Notes: generated by a model from the letters alone, not told the origin. A stretch of 64,000 nt of DNA from Trematomus loennbergii (GCA_012861695.1 JAAOOA010000006.1:27041811-27105810); one strand, 5' to 3'; positions 11,541-24,234 are shown, counted from the stretch's first letter. Translations and numbers: made by a program.

Positions 11541-12696
11541 CCTGTTAAGCCCTGAGCCTGTTTTTCAGGTCTCAGGCTCGAAAATGACATTCCCAGAACA
11601 AATGACCATATCTTCCTTTCTAAAAGGGTTAAATTAATAATCTTTTTTCTCAAAGTAATGATAAATCTATGAGATGGATGTAGAAAAGTCAGAATCAATA
11701 TAGATGTTTTTTATTTTAAAGAAATTCAGATTTTACATAGTAAAAAACTGTAAATTATAGTGTCCGTCCAAAACTTCTTTTTTACTTATAGTGAAAACTA
11801 CCCTTGGGTGATGGTAAGGTAGACTAAAAGCTTCAGGAATCCAAAGTACAACATACTTACCCTGTATCAAGATTGATGCAAAACAAGTGACATGTGACCT
11901 TTTTAGAGAGGTTTAGCAAAAAGAAACCACTTCTGGGGTCATTTGGGTGGATTTTCCATATCTCTGGCCCCCCTTGCTCGATTTTGATGGTTGACACCTC
12001 TTTCTGACCGTTAGAGCCAATAGAATCGAAGGGGGAGTCCCCACACACACTCATTGTGAAAAGAAAAGGTGGGGCTTCGCGCATGCAGTTTTGCATCAGA
12101 GCGAACCTGTCTCTAGCTTTGACATCTGGAAACGGAAAAGCAGTTTTATTGCTTATGGATTATCAGAAATCATTTCAAACGGACACAGACACATTAGATT
12201 AACCTATGGATTAACTTCAGCAGCGTTTTTATCGTTTTAATGCCATTGAAGACCACTTTGGAGAGACTACAGAGCCAAGGTAAAAATGTTAGCATTTTTA
12301 GCTACCTAGCGTCACCTGTTTTGATGTCCGTTTTTGCTTATAACGTCGCCATTTCGTATAATTCAGTGATAATGAGGCTACCCATCGATTCTGTGTCACC
12401 TCACGATGTGAAACGATGTCATGGATGTAGAGAAAAGATAAATACTAAGGTTTTGTGAGTGATTTTTGGTGCAGTAAGGTGTTAGCATTTTTCGCTCATT
12501 GCTAATTCAGAGGCTCAGTGTTAGCATTGTGGGTTTTCTTTTGAAAAAAAAATAAAATGTATCAGTTAGATGAGTTTCTTCCCGTTACATGGATATAAAA
12601 CATTCATAGTTTATTAAATGAACATGCCCTCAGACACTGTTTCCTGCAAGATGTTGCGGCAGTGCCCCGGTACCGGGGTCTCTCGGGCTTAACAGG
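11541..12696. mobile_element. piggyBac-like non-autonomous element, copy 1, TTAA flanks
   Basis: Flanked by TTAA at 11537-11540 and 12697-12700. Ends CCTGTTAAGCCC and GGGCTTAACAGG are exact inverted repeats. A TTAA duplication with C-rich ends is the pattern of piggyBac-class elements. No transposase is encoded. A second copy lies at 18860-19915. Confidence 0.75.
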
Positions 12697-12878
12697 TTAA
12701 GTAATTATGAGTGTGATTTTTGGAAAGAACACACCTCCTCAGCCGTATACTTTTGATACCAGCTGTGTGGGAGCTTTGGTGTGTAACGGCTTTGTGCATG
12801 ACAGATAACTGGGAATCAACACAATGTATCCTGAGACTTAAAACTGACTCACTGTGTTTTTTTTAAGTCCAACTAGGG

Positions 12879-13469
12879 TAGGGTGACCAGGTCCCAACAA
12901 ACCAAATGTGGGACAAGAAGGAGTATGTTTGTGTGGGACAATGTGGGACACCCTCTCAACACCCCCCCCCCCCCCGTTGAAAATGTACTAGCGGTGATTA
13001 TTTGCGGTACCGAGGTGGGCCGGTCGAGAGTCCCGGGCTGATTTGTAGTCCCAGTCCGCCGCTGCCCACGGGTAAATGTCTTCCCAGTCTTTGTTGTATG
13101 TGCATCTTCTTCTTTTCTTAGCTGTAGTTTCAGTTTCCTCCATTTTCCATAACGCTGCGTCGCCTGCGTTATTGACTTTCATTGTTGTTGTTTGGCGGGC
13201 CGCGGCGGTGTGTGTGTGAGTGAGTTACTCTCATTGGTTAACACTTGACCAGCACCCGCCGTGTTTTACAGTTTGATTGACAGCAAACACAGCTCCGTGA
13301 TGATAGCCTTCCCTGCTTTCTCAACAGCCATTGGATAAATCTGAATTTAGAAAAGCGTTTTAGCCAATCAAAATGAAATATGCGGGACATCGTCTCAATT
13401 TGCGGGACGCACCAAAAGTCGTGAAAATGCTGTGCAGTCCCGTGCAAAGCGGGACATCTGGTCACCCTA
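12879..13469. mobile_element. hAT-type MITE with 8-bp target duplication
   Basis: Perfect duplication AACTAGGG at 12871-12878 and 13470-13477. Terminal repeats TAGGGTGACCAGGTCCC and GGGACATCTGGTCACCCTA are imperfect inverted repeats. Contains a C-run near 12962. Eight-base duplications are the hallmark of hAT transposition. Confidence 0.85.
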
Positions 13470-13477
13470 AACTAGGG

Positions 13478-14225
13478 TGTTCGGGTTTATTGCTCCAGAG
13501 CTACAAGAGTCTAATAGTGAGACCTCATGCAATCCCTTGACAAAAATGTATTATGCGATAAGCTATAAGGAATAGTTCACCAAAATTCAAACAGCTATAA
13601 TGTTTCCTGAAAAGGATTTCTGTTTGTTTAACACTGAAAATGGTTGTGTTAGGATTTGTATTCAAGACACATGGATAGGAATTTTCTAATAACATGCTGA
13701 CCACTGATGTGCTTTATTTCCCAGGCACTCCACTCTCCTTTTTCTTGGACCATAGAGAGCCTAGAAAGGAAAGTACTTTATACAGATTTGTTATGGTTTT
13801 TTCTCAACTATTACGATAACTCATGAGACTGAACTCAAGCTAATCAGAATAGTAGGTTTGCACATACGAGGAATTACCTTTGGTATATGTGGTGCATTCA
13901 AAGACACAGAAAGAAGAATACGTAGCAAACAAAATAAAATCTAAAATAGACTGTTATAAAAGCTATTAAAAAATATATATTTTAAGACTATTATAACGAA
14001 TTAACAATATTTACACAAAATATTAATTATGTGAAAAACTGGGTACAGTCAAATATAATAAAATATGACAAATACTATATACTGTATTTAAAGTGGAGAG
14101 CTGTGCTGATTTAAAAGAGGAAGTGTTGAGAAGAAATGTGCATGTGCAGGATTTACAATTTTAAAGATAATGTTGTTCGCATGATGTGCATTAATGTAAT
14201 GCATAAAGTTATTATGGGATGGATA
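13478..14225. other. Unannotated intergenic DNA
   Basis: AT-rich; nothing recognised. Confidence 0.4.
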
Positions 14226-14460
14226 AAAGTCAGTGTCAGTGGGGGGCCGGGACTTGTTGATGAGGCCGGTAGCAGAGGGGAAGAAACTGTTCAGGTGGCG
14301 AGAGGTTTTGGTCCTGATGGAGCGCAGCCTCCTGCCAGAGGGGAGGGGGGTGAACAGTTTGTGTCCAGGGTGGGAGGGGTCTGCCACTATCTTCCCTGCC
14401 CGCCTCAGGGTCCTGGAGGCGTGCAGGTCGTGAAGGGATGTCCGATCATCCTCTGTGCAG
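14226..14460 (+). repeat. GC-rich dispersed repeat fragment
   Basis: Contains GAAGAAACTGTTCAGGTGGC, TGGAGCGCAGCCTCCTGCC and CTCAGGGTCCTGGAGGC, wording I recognise as a common interspersed fish repeat, probably the untranslated part of a retroelement. Open frames here are incidental. Class not certain. Confidence 0.45.
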
Positions 14461-15733
14461 AACGGTAGTGTCTGTCACACGGCTAACACATTGACAACCA
14501 TGTTAACACCTTCGAGTAATTCAGAGTCTCACCCTTTCATCTGCACATATTTTAAATGTAAACAAATTAGGGTCCGCTGCCATTCCATCTCTCTGGACAT
14601 ATACCACTACTGATTAGAAGCTAGTATGTGCTTTGTCCAGATCATTTTTTGAAAGATCGAGAAGTTCATTTAGAAACATGTGGTTATGTCTCATTGGGGA
14701 TTCTGGTAATACCTTCAGAACAACACAAAGTGGCTTTAAATAACCTTTAGTCCTGATTAATGATCTTGTAGAGGAACTAATGATTATCACTGTGTTGCCA
14801 ATGTATGTTAATGCATAAGAGGCACATAGTACAAATACTATGGAAGCATCACAGTGGGAAAAAAGTCTGTTGGGGAAGGGTTATTTAGCAATACCCGTTC
14901 TAATGTTAATCACAAAGATGGTTAAAATAAATACGAGTCAAATAAAAAGGGATCCATCAATCATCAATGACAGACGTAATGACTTCCTCCGCCCTTGTCA
15001 CTCAGTAACAGGACTTAATATGTCAAATCTAAGTTCAGAACAGATATTTTGACTCAAAAAGTAACCAAAACGGTACAACATGTTCTGTATATTTGTAGAA
15101 CCAACATCATTTGCCACTTTCTCAGCTTTTTTAGTTTGTCTGAAGCTCTTAATCCCGTTTCCGTCTGCTTGGTGTTACAGCGAACGCCTCGCGTTTCAAA
15201 CCAGTATCCTAGATATCCCCCAGGGACTGATGCCAGGTCAGTTTATAGTGTCCAGTATCAGGTTAGTGTATTTTTTAGTCATGTTAGGGGTATAAGTGTT
15301 CAGGGCATCTTCTGCTGTTTGTTGGATTTTATTTTATTTATGGTTTAATCCAAATGTAATACTTTTCACTACCTTTATTTTTCAAAGCTCAACAGAAACA
15401 GAAAAACAATTACATTAAGTAATTTGGAAGTCTAGAACAATTGGATTGATAGACATATGAACTGTGACAAAAGTATACAACCCCATCCATATTCCCGTAG
15501 TTTATAGAGTTGTCAGTCCCTGCTGTGTTTTTTTCTTCTAATGAACACATACAGACAGTAAAACCACAGCTGTCGTCAGCGTCATCATCAAAGCTCAAAT
15601 GAGGAAACCATGAAAACGTATTCTGGTCCGATCTGTGAGAGCGGACATGTTGGGACACGTGGAGCAGGACAGGGTGACAGTCTGCAGAACCTGGATGTGG
15701 TTTCCAGATGGATTAGAGCTCAGAGGGACTCTA

Positions 15734-15735
<2 letters not shown>
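14461..15735. other. Unannotated intergenic DNA
   Basis: No supported gene or repeat. Confidence 0.4.
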
Positions 15736-15824
<89 letters not shown>

Positions 15825-15832
15825 CACACACA
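15736..15832. repeat. (CA)n microsatellite
   Basis: About 95 bp of CA repeats with single breaks (CACCAC, CAAAC). Confidence 0.97.
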
Positions 15833-17150
15833 AGCTCACTTACACTGTACCCCCTCCTCACTTTTATGACTCCTGTTAACAGTCAAAGCAAACTGACCGT
15901 CGTCTGGCTTATGAGTTGTTCCCCTGTAAGTCTTGTTTCCCAGCATGCTTCTCGTGGTGTACTAAATGGATAGAGAAACAACATTATGCTATTTAAAATG
16001 TGTTTGAATTTAATTTAATTTGCCCAGGAATAGAACACATGACATTCTAAACAAAAAAAGTCCAAATATTGAAATGCAAGGCTAAGGTGGAGAGGTTGGT
16101 AAATTAATAAAACAAAATGCAATGGAAACATAAATCATGGTTATATTTACTTCAACATACAATCACATTCTTATTTTGAGGTTTCAAGCAACTTCATGCC
16201 GTAAAGCGTCAAAGTATCATATCAAAGTGGGATTGCAGACCGTTCATAGGCAGAGCATCTTTAGTGGGGTACAAATATACATACAAAAAATATACCTTTT
16301 ACATCAAAGCTATGGTTTCTCTCTGTTTCTGTATTTCAAATAAAAAGGTTGAATATGCAAACTCTGCAGTATTCTGTTTATCTATAAGCCTCTGTCGAAA
16401 TAAAATGCCACTATTTTGACAGCTGTTTTTTCCCAACTAATACAGTATTCCATGGGTTAGTGTATTAATTTCCCTTTGAATATAATCCGCCTGCATGCCT
16501 TCATTGTTTTTTAGAAACAATCTGTGTTAATCAATGGCCTCCGTTTCTTTTTAAATAAACTGTGCTGATTGTTGTACTGTAAATATAAATGCATACGGCA
16601 CTGTTACAAATGGTAATTTTGGCTATATGTATAGCTATAGTTTTTTGTATTCAATATTCATTTTTTAATTAATAATAATTACAGAGGATCAAATAGTTGT
16701 TTACTTAAAAAATATGATCTATTTACCTTGTTTCTTGAAATCTGATCTCTTCCGAACTGAATCTCTTCAGCAAGCTCATGATAGGCCTGAGGATTTTTTT
16801 TTCTGTGGAGTCGTGTAAAAAAACAAACATATTAATAACATATAAATTAAAATGTGTTTAGAACATGGCTATCGTGGTTCAAATATAATTGTATAGCTTA
16901 AGCATAGAGACTATCCTCTTAACCAGGAAAAATGTGGAAAGAAATATGTTTATGTATATGCAAAATCAACAGGCAGCTGCTGTGTGATGTAGGGATGTGA
17001 AAGAGAAGCTGGAGGAGGATAGGTGGACGACGTGTGAGAGGACAGCAGGCTGAGTGACGCTGCCACTGGCCGACTGTGAGTTACTACTTCCTGTTGCATA
17101 GCGAGATTGTTGACTTCTGGGTGTCTGTGACTAAGTGCTTTAATAGGAGG
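15833..17150. other. Unannotated intergenic DNA
   Basis: AT-rich with no supported feature. Confidence 0.4.
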
Positions 17151-17151
17151 A

Positions 17152-17153
17152 CA

Positions 17154-17247
<94 letters not shown>

Positions 17248-17281
17248 CCAACCACCCACCCACACACACACACACACACAT

Positions 17282-17312
<31 letters not shown>
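17152..17312. repeat. (CA)n microsatellite with interruptions
   Basis: About 160 bp of CA units broken by ACAACAC, TCCAACCACCCACC and ATGC. Confidence 0.97.
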
Positions 17313-17313
<1 letters not shown>

Positions 17314-17489
17314 CTTCTTTTTGGGCACTCTGCACTCCATAGTTTGTTCTACTTTTATACAGTATGAACAACATATTTGCTAAATCAACATGTGGCCTGA
17401 TCATTTAAGCTTGTTACAGACATGTTGGTGCACACATGTTAATGTCTAGCTTCCAGTTTGACTCCTGATTTCTTCTATTCTTATAGATT

Positions 17490-17590
17490 GGTGGAGTAAT
17501 GACGTCGTTTTTTAAGCCAACCCGGAAGTAAGCACTTTAAGGGCTCCCTCGACAGAATGCAAAGGGATCTTTCCAATGCATTTTTTAATA
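17490..17590 (+). repeat. Single copy of the 32.1/33.5 kb inverted-repeat arm
   Basis: CCCGGAAGTAAGC, CTCCCTCGACA and the following GGGATCTTTCCAATGCATTTT resemble 32114-32180. 17600-18380 holds nothing recognised. Confidence 0.5.
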
Positions 17591-18384
17591 TTGCAGAAAA
17601 AAACCTCTCAGGCAAACACACGATTAAGATAATAACATATTTTGTACAGCAGGATAATCTCCAAATATTAAAACCACTTTTTTAAAAAGGTTAATGCAAT
17701 TGCCATTCAATTAATTAAAAAGCTAACAAAACGCTATAAATAAAAACATCACTGTCGGATGGCTCTCATTTGGTTCTTACAAACCACCATTTTGGAGACA
17801 TATAGAGACTGTGGAATATTTTCTAGCATTATAATGTCATGGAACAAGACATACAAATCTCTTTGACTTTTCTTAACCACAATCCTTATTTCAGGCGTCT
17901 CTCATTCCTGAACAGCTCTATTAAACTGTTGCTTACAGGTATCTTCATCTCTTTCTGCCCTTACATTGTAAGTCTTATCTAACCATTGTTCAGCGTTTTT
18001 TCCTCCATGTACAAATAAAATGTTCATACAAATAACCTTTACTGGTAAAGAGTACTTTACAAACTCATAGCATAAAGACCATTCAAAAATATAGATAGAG
18101 TATTCTTCTCAGACATCTGACTGTACACAACCAAGTTGTGTGGCAAACGGTTACTCATTTTCAACGGTAGTGTACGTCACAACTTCTATTTACTCAAATA
18201 TTAAATAAAATTGCTGTTACATCAGTACCTTTACTGTAACTGAAATATTGTTTGTGAAGTTGTGTTATTTGTACACATACAGTAAGTGAGCAGACAGCTG
18301 CTTCTGATCTGAACTCCAGCTCTGTTCACTCATGTGTGACTCCCCAGTGCTCTGTGACTTTCAGTCTATAAAGCGCTTTCACAC

Positions 18385-18545
18385 CGCAGTACTTTTCCCA
18401 CAAAGGTTCATCAGAACTTAGTTCATGAGAACTCTTTAGTTCTCATGAACTAGGCGTGGTTTGCATTCCGCCCAGCCAATCACAAATAGGAACCTTTTTC
18501 TCCCACGAAAGTCCCTGCTCTCTGCTGTTGGTCAACTGTCACAGG
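18385..18545. repeat. Relic with Harbinger-like end and a perfect 14-bp hairpin
   Basis: CTTTCACACCGCAGTACTTTT resembles the terminal repeat of the Harbinger element at 20364. Inside, AGTTCATGAGAACT (18420-18433) and AGTTCTCATGAACT (18438-18451) form a perfect stem with a 4-base loop. Confidence 0.5.
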
Positions 18546-18859
18546 TGGCAGAGTTAGTCTGTTTCATGATTGTACAGTAAGTGTTTTGCACTATATTTGA
18601 AATGACTAGGTTAGCTAGCTAGCTAGCTTACAGCAGTACTGCAACAATACCGGAAGGAATCATGCGATCACATCGTTTAAATAAGCCAATAAAACTTATA
18701 TTTTAGATACGTTTCCAGTAACAGTTACAGTTTGACAACTTTTTATCCCGTAACATCAACAAGAGCTCCGATCCCAGTTGTGTGCATCACTTTTTAGTGT
18801 CCCTGTTTCCATTGAGTTTTGAGCTTTTTGTAGTTGGGAAATGTTTTTATTTATTTTAA

Positions 18860-19915
18860 CGTGTTAAGCCCTGAGCCTGTTTTTCAGGTTTCAGGCTCGA
18901 AAATGTCCTGAACAAATGACTATATCTTCACTTCTAAAAGGGCTAAATTAATAGTCTTTTTTCTCAAAGCAATGATACACCTGTGAGTTGGATGTAGAAA
19001 AGTCTGAATCAATATAGATGTTTTTATTTTTAAGTTAAAATTCAGATTGAACATAGTAAAAAATAGTTTCCGTCCAAAAAGAAACCATTACTTATAGTGA
19101 AAACCACCCTTGAATGATGGGATAGTGGACAAAAAGCTTTAGGAATCCAAACTATAACATATAATAAGTACCCTGTATCAAGATTGATGCAAAACAAGTG
19201 ACATTTGACCTTTTTTGGTTTTTGTATTTGGGTGTATTTGCCGTTTCTCTGGAACCCATTGGTCGATTTTGGTGATTGACACCTCTTTTTAACCGTTAGA
19301 GCCAATAGAATTGAGGGGAACTTCCTAAATCCATAAACATTACCATTGAGGATTGAGAGTGATGCGCACGCAGTTTGCCCAAAACCGGAAGCTTTGTCAC
19401 ACTCATCATAAATATGATGATGGATTATCAGTAATCATTTCAAAGTGACACAGAGACATTGGATTAACCTTCAGCAGCGTTTTTATGCGTTTGAATGCGA
19501 TTGAACACAACTTTGATCAGAAAACAGCAAAGGTAAGACGTATTTGCCGTTTTGGCTACGTACAATAAAGCTAAGTTGTGTGTTGTCTGGTTTCGCCTTT
19601 GCTGCCGCGAATGATACTTATACTATTGGAATATGTGGAATCTCAGCTTTCAGATGATATCTTGTTTTTGCAGATCCGATGAAGTATAAAATATTTCTAC
19701 CGTGAGTTATGTGCTAAGTGCGTTAGCACTCTTTCGCTTAGTGCTCATTCAGAGGCTCGGCGTTAGACTTGTGTTTTGTTTCGGTAAAAATGGTTCATAT
19801 TGTCAGGTAGCTGAGTTTCTTCCCGTTAAGTGGGTATGACACATTCATAGTTTGTTAAATGTTAAGAAGCCTTCAGACGCTGTTTCTTGCAAGATGTTGC
19901 GGGAGCCCCCGCTTA
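18860..19915 (+). mobile_element. piggyBac-like non-autonomous element, copy 2
   Basis: Starts after TTAA (18856-18859) with CGTGTTAAGCCCTGAGCC and tracks copy 1 (11541-12696) almost throughout, with small indels. The right end (GCCCCCGCTTAA) is shortened and the inverted terminal repeat is damaged. Confidence 0.7.
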
Positions 19916-20283
19916 ATGCTGCATGTGTTGTCAAGTTGGTGAAGATGTTTGTTCATTTGCATGTGTTGTGGCACATTTGTGTTTTTATATTTATATTCTT
20001 TTTAAGTACAGCTCGTTTCTCCTAATGTTAGTATTTTGGGCCGTTGTAGTGCATTTGCACCTGTTTGCTACCGTAATAAACAACATTTCAACACAAGTTC
20101 AAAGCGCTTTACAAAAAAAACCTCAAAGCACTTCAACATAAAAAAAAGAGGAGTAAAAATAGTTCACGACTTGTTTTATTTTTTGAAAGTAGCTCTCATC
20201 CTAAAAAAGGTTGGAGACCCCTGTTATAGAACGATACATTTGACAATTTTAAGCTTGGCCTACCATTTTATTGGAGCGATGAG

Positions 20284-20316
20284 GAACAGGTGGGGCTTCA
20301 AAAGCCCCACCTGTTC
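20284..20316. repeat. Perfect 15-bp inverted repeat, 3-base loop
   Basis: GAACAGGTGGGGCTT, CAA, AAGCCCCACCTGTTC. Lies just before TTTGAGAACCACTGC, a motif seen at hAT MITE ends, so it probably belongs to such a relic. Confidence 0.8.
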
Positions 20317-20664
20317 AAAGTGGGGAATGACAGAAAAAGTTTGAGAACCACTGCATTTATAGCCGCGTTCACACCGGAGTACTTTTCGCCGTACTTTTCG
20401 CGTTTAGTTCCGTTAGTACCCCTTATGTCGCGTTCACACCAAAAAGAGCACTTAATCTCGGGAACTTTTACCCCCATTTTTAGTGCCTGCTGAGAGATCG
20501 TACGTTCCTGGGGAAAAAAGTGCCCCAGTTCTGATTGGCTGGGCGAATTGCAAACCGAGCCCCGTAAAACTGTGAAATGTTTTGTAGAGCCGCCATTTTA
20601 TTTGCTCGCTACAAAAACCCAGCGCACCAACGGAGACGGAGAGTAGTTTGTTTTGAAAGCAGTT

Positions 20665-21679
20665 ATGGCAAGCATCAATAAATCATCGAAGCGGTGGAGT
20701 GATGAGGAGGTGTCGGCGCTTCTGGAAATCTACGCCGAGGACGCGACCCAGGGAAAAAGTTACTCGAGATGGGAATCTTGCACAGCGCCATGGCATGCCG
20801 GCTAAAAATAAAGAAACTCAGGCAGGACTACAAACAAATTAAAGACTATTATAACAAGAGTGGTAACGACCGGAAGACCAGTAAATGGTACGAGCGCTTG
20901 GATGCTCTGCTAGGCCACAGACCTTCATTCTCCGGGACACCATCGACCTTCGATTCGGGCAAGATGGTGTGGGAGGCCGCTCAAACGGCGGATTCAGTGG
21001 CCAACGACGACGACCACCACGAAGGTAAAATCAACTACATGCACTGGGGTTTTAATCTGCACAATAATGGTCTCAGATGTACTTTTATTTGCTCAGTAGA
21101 TCAAGCTAGCCATGCTAGGCTGAACTGGCTAACACCGGCCCGGGCTGGCTAATAACATCTAGCTAGCTAGATATTCTCGGCCGCTATGAAAACGTTTTGA
21201 CTTGTGAATAAGTGTGCAGTGTTTCTGTAATTTGCTTCACTAACTCATGGCACTAATCGTGTGTTTCAGGCGAGGCTGGACAACTCTCAGGATTGGAAAC
21301 AAGCAAGCTTTCTCTTCCAGATCACAGCGCTTGCTGTCCCCCTTACCAGCAACCAAACGCAAAGGTACACACACTGTAACTTGGTCTTGAAAGAACGTTA
21401 CGCATCGAACTGATGTTCACAATCACGTTTATTTCCTTCTTGGTACAATTATGAAACAGCGTGAAAACATATTCGCCTAGACCGGCGTTTACAAATGTTC
21501 GCGCCGTTTTTACTCTCTCACAAACATTGTAAACATCCGGGCTAGAGGTCACATGACTTCCGGTAAGAAAACTTGCCTCAACAACATTAAACAAAGTTCA
21601 AGCATACATGAAGCATTCAAAAATACAAAACAATAAATAAGGGCACTTTGAGCTGCAGCTACACACACACACACACACT

Positions 21680-21755
<76 letters not shown>

Positions 21756-22214
21756 TTTATGCTATTTGATCCTATATTATCTTCTACTATACACCTGCAT
21801 TGTGTACACTGTCTTGTCCCGGCCTGCACCCTGTCCAATGTTGACTAGTAAACACATTCCTAGTATGTTGTAAAACTACATGGCGACTAAACAGATCTTG
21901 TATCTTGCTTATTTTCCCTCTTAGGAAAGCGGGCACGGGATGTGAATTTCTTTGACACCGTCGAGGCGTTGGAGGACCGGCGTGCCGTGGTGAAAGAGTC
22001 GATGCACGGGGATCAGATGGTGCTGTTAACCAAGGCCCAGGAAACGGAGGACAAGATGCTCACGATGATGGAGCGCCAGGCTGAAGTGTTGAAGCGGCAG
22101 ATGGAGCACCAGGATGAAGTGTCGGTGCAGGATGAGCGACAAACCACTTTTCAGAATGGGTTTCTGGAAGTGCTTTCCCAGCTAGTGAAAGCCAACAGGT
22201 CTTCCTCCCTATAG
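20665..22214 (+). pseudogene. Harbinger Myb/SANT-like DNA-binding protein gene, 3 exons, frame-broken
   Basis: In Harbinger elements this protein helps bring the transposase to the nucleus and the element ends. Exon 1 (20665-21024) begins MASINKSSKRWSDEEVSALL, the start of a SANT helix, but the conserved continuation LKIKKLRQDYKQIKDYYNKS lies in another frame from about 20790, so a frameshift or deletion sits near 20760-20800. The donor GAAG|GTAAAA joins exon 2 (21270-21364, GEAGQLSGLETSKLSLPDHS) and then exon 3 (21925-22214), which is Glu/Gln/Met-rich coiled-coil sequence (DTVEALEDRRAVVKES, QTTFQNGFLEVLSQLVKAN) ending at TAG. Phases of exons 2 and 3 agree. Probably not functional because of the break in exon 1. 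Confidence 0.75.
21661..21745. repeat. (CA)/(TG)n microsatellite inside the Harbinger intron
   Basis: A short CA run, CTCAG, then about 60 bp of TG and a TATATA tail, in the second intron of the Myb-like gene. Confidence 0.95.
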
Positions 22215-23130
22215 TTGCCACTGTTAACAATGTCTGCTGCTGAGCCTATCCCTACACCTGGGACAGTTCATTTTGTATTGTTTTTATTAATACTGACACA
22301 CAACTTTGCACTAAGGTGTGTATGCTGCTGAGCCTATCCCTACACCTGGGACAGTTTATTTTATATTATTGTTATTACTGTTATTATATAGTCTTGATAC
22401 AACTGACACTTTATTTTATATTGATAATGTTAACATGTACAACGTACACTATTTTATTTACATTAAAAATGTGAACTTCTATTTACTGTTATGTCTTGAG
22501 AGTGCAATAAAGAGAACCTACATGGCGATTAAACAGATCCTGTATCTTGCTTATTTCTCCTGACACTTTATCTTTAGTGACCTGTGTAGCATCCTATACA
22601 TCACATGTAAGTGATTATTCTGATACCATCATGTTTCATCGGTTATAAACTGGCGAAGCTTTATTTGTCATTTATTTATCATCAATGTTGCAACCTTGTG
22701 GGGAATGGCAGGGGCACATACACAAATATGATAATTTATATCATTTTAAATATTATTTGACCTAAAACTAAATGTTTTTATGATTATCCTCTGAGGAGGA
22801 CATGGGGATTTGCAAACTTTTAATTCCCCCCCCATTTTACACAACACAAAATGGAGTCCACTATGGGCCGAAACTAACATGTAGGTTTCCATAGTGTTTA
22901 TGGCAGACGGATGCAGTGGGTCTCAGGAAGATATATAATAAATAATAAAGGTGGGTTTGCTGCTGAGCCTATTTACTGTGCATACAACACACCTGGCACA
23001 GTTTATTGTTATTATATTGCCACACTGTACACTATTGTAATGTTGCCTGTCTTGACTGGAAAATAAAGAGAGAAACAAAAGCACTGTACAAAAGATCAGC
23101 TTTATTGTCAAAATGTTTACAATGTACAAT

Positions 23131-23511
23131 TTACACGCTGTTCAGATGCCTCATAAGGGCTGTGCGCGTGTCTTGCCCCCCAGCCTCGGCAATGGCTGGC
23201 GCTGGCCCATCAAGCTGGGTCGCCGGTAAGGCAGTCCATTCGTCCCTGTACTCATCATCATTACTTTCACAAAGGTTATGTAATATGCAACATGCTGCCA
23301 CCTGGATTTTGATCTTGTCCATCTTGCAGTCGTTTCTTTTCATCAAGCACCGCCACCTGCCCTTCAGTCTGCCAAAAGCGTTCTCCACCACCACTCGTGC
23401 TCGGCTTGTTTTGTTATTGTACGCAAGTTGCTCAGGCTGCATTAACTCAGTTACAAAGCTGTATAACATGAGCACAAACAGCACAACTTCAGTCGACTCC
23501 ATCTCCATCAT
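23131..23511 (-). pseudogene. HARBI1-like Harbinger transposase, N- and C-terminal parts fused by internal deletion
   Basis: 126 residues against a usual 350-400. The first 26 or so residues (MMEMESTEVVLFVLMLYSFV) look like an N-terminus; then at once comes the C-terminal hallmark SRARVVVENAFGRLKGRWRC, followed by KIQVAACCILHNLCE. The DDE-bearing middle is absent, so it cannot catalyse transposition. Confidence 0.8.
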
Positions 23512-24004
23512 GTCTGAGGTCGGAAGGTAAACAACAGACGCCTAATGTACAGCGAGTGGGTGGGCGTCGCAGTATACGCGGGAAGTTTTTCTTCTTTCTT
23601 CTCTTGTTTTGTAGCGGATTGCAAACAACTTTAAGGTGCATACCGCCACCTACTGTACTCGCCGTGAAGTGGTTTGTGGCCTGCCAGTAAACCCAAAGAA
23701 GAAGAAGAAGAAGTGACGTCAGCGGCTCATTTGCGTAATCTTCCCTCAGGGAAAAGTACTCCGGTGTGAACGCGATCTGTACTAAGTGCCCTGGGTAAAA
23801 AGTGCCGGGCACTGAGTGCCGGAACTAAGTACTGCAAAGACCAGGATATGGCCGAGGCGGTGCCATTCACGTTCTCCATTCCAGCGGGGTGGATGGCTCC
23901 GTTTGCCGGGGAGAAGGAAGACGAGGACTTCTCGTTTTCGGGCACTTCCGGGTCCGGCGTCCATGGAAGTCCACCGCTCAGGGTGCAGGGCCGCACGGAC
24001 ACAG

Positions 24005-24078
24005 CGTGTCCCGGCGTGTCCCGGCGTGTCCCGGCGTGTCCCGGCGTGTCCCGGCGTGTCCCGGCGTGTCCCGGCGTG
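24005..24078. repeat. 10-bp minisatellite, about 7 exact copies
   Basis: Unit CCGGCGTGTC repeats without change, then degenerates at a run of C. The surrounding GC-rich frames (23782-24359, both strands) are open largely because of composition. Confidence 0.95.
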
Positions 24079-24234
24079 ACCCCCCCCCCCTTGATGAGAG
24101 CATGGCACCTCACCGGATCAGAGTGATTATTTGGCGGCCAAATTAATATCCTGGTCCACGGTGTGGGCACCGCTGCTTGCCGTGTGATGTCACTGGCCAC
24201 AGTGGGGTCACTGGCCACAGTTGGATCACGCCGC

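Larger units (their letters stand above)
20364..23774. mobile_element. Harbinger (PIF/Harbinger) DNA transposon, internally deleted
   Basis: Perfect 24-bp terminal inverted repeats: CGCGTTCACACCGGAGTACT... at 20364-20387 and its reverse complement at 23751-23774. Inside, a Myb/SANT-like gene (plus strand) and a HARBI1-like transposase remnant (minus strand) converge, the usual Harbinger layout. A segment (TGCTGCTGAGCCTATCCCTA) is repeated at 22229, 22321 and, partly, 22959. The flanking 3-bp duplication is not obvious. Confidence 0.85.

Noticed and set aside
23006..23530. 174-aa plus-strand frame opposite the Harbinger transposase
   Set aside because: Shadow of the minus-strand transposase remnant, which has clear family motifs.
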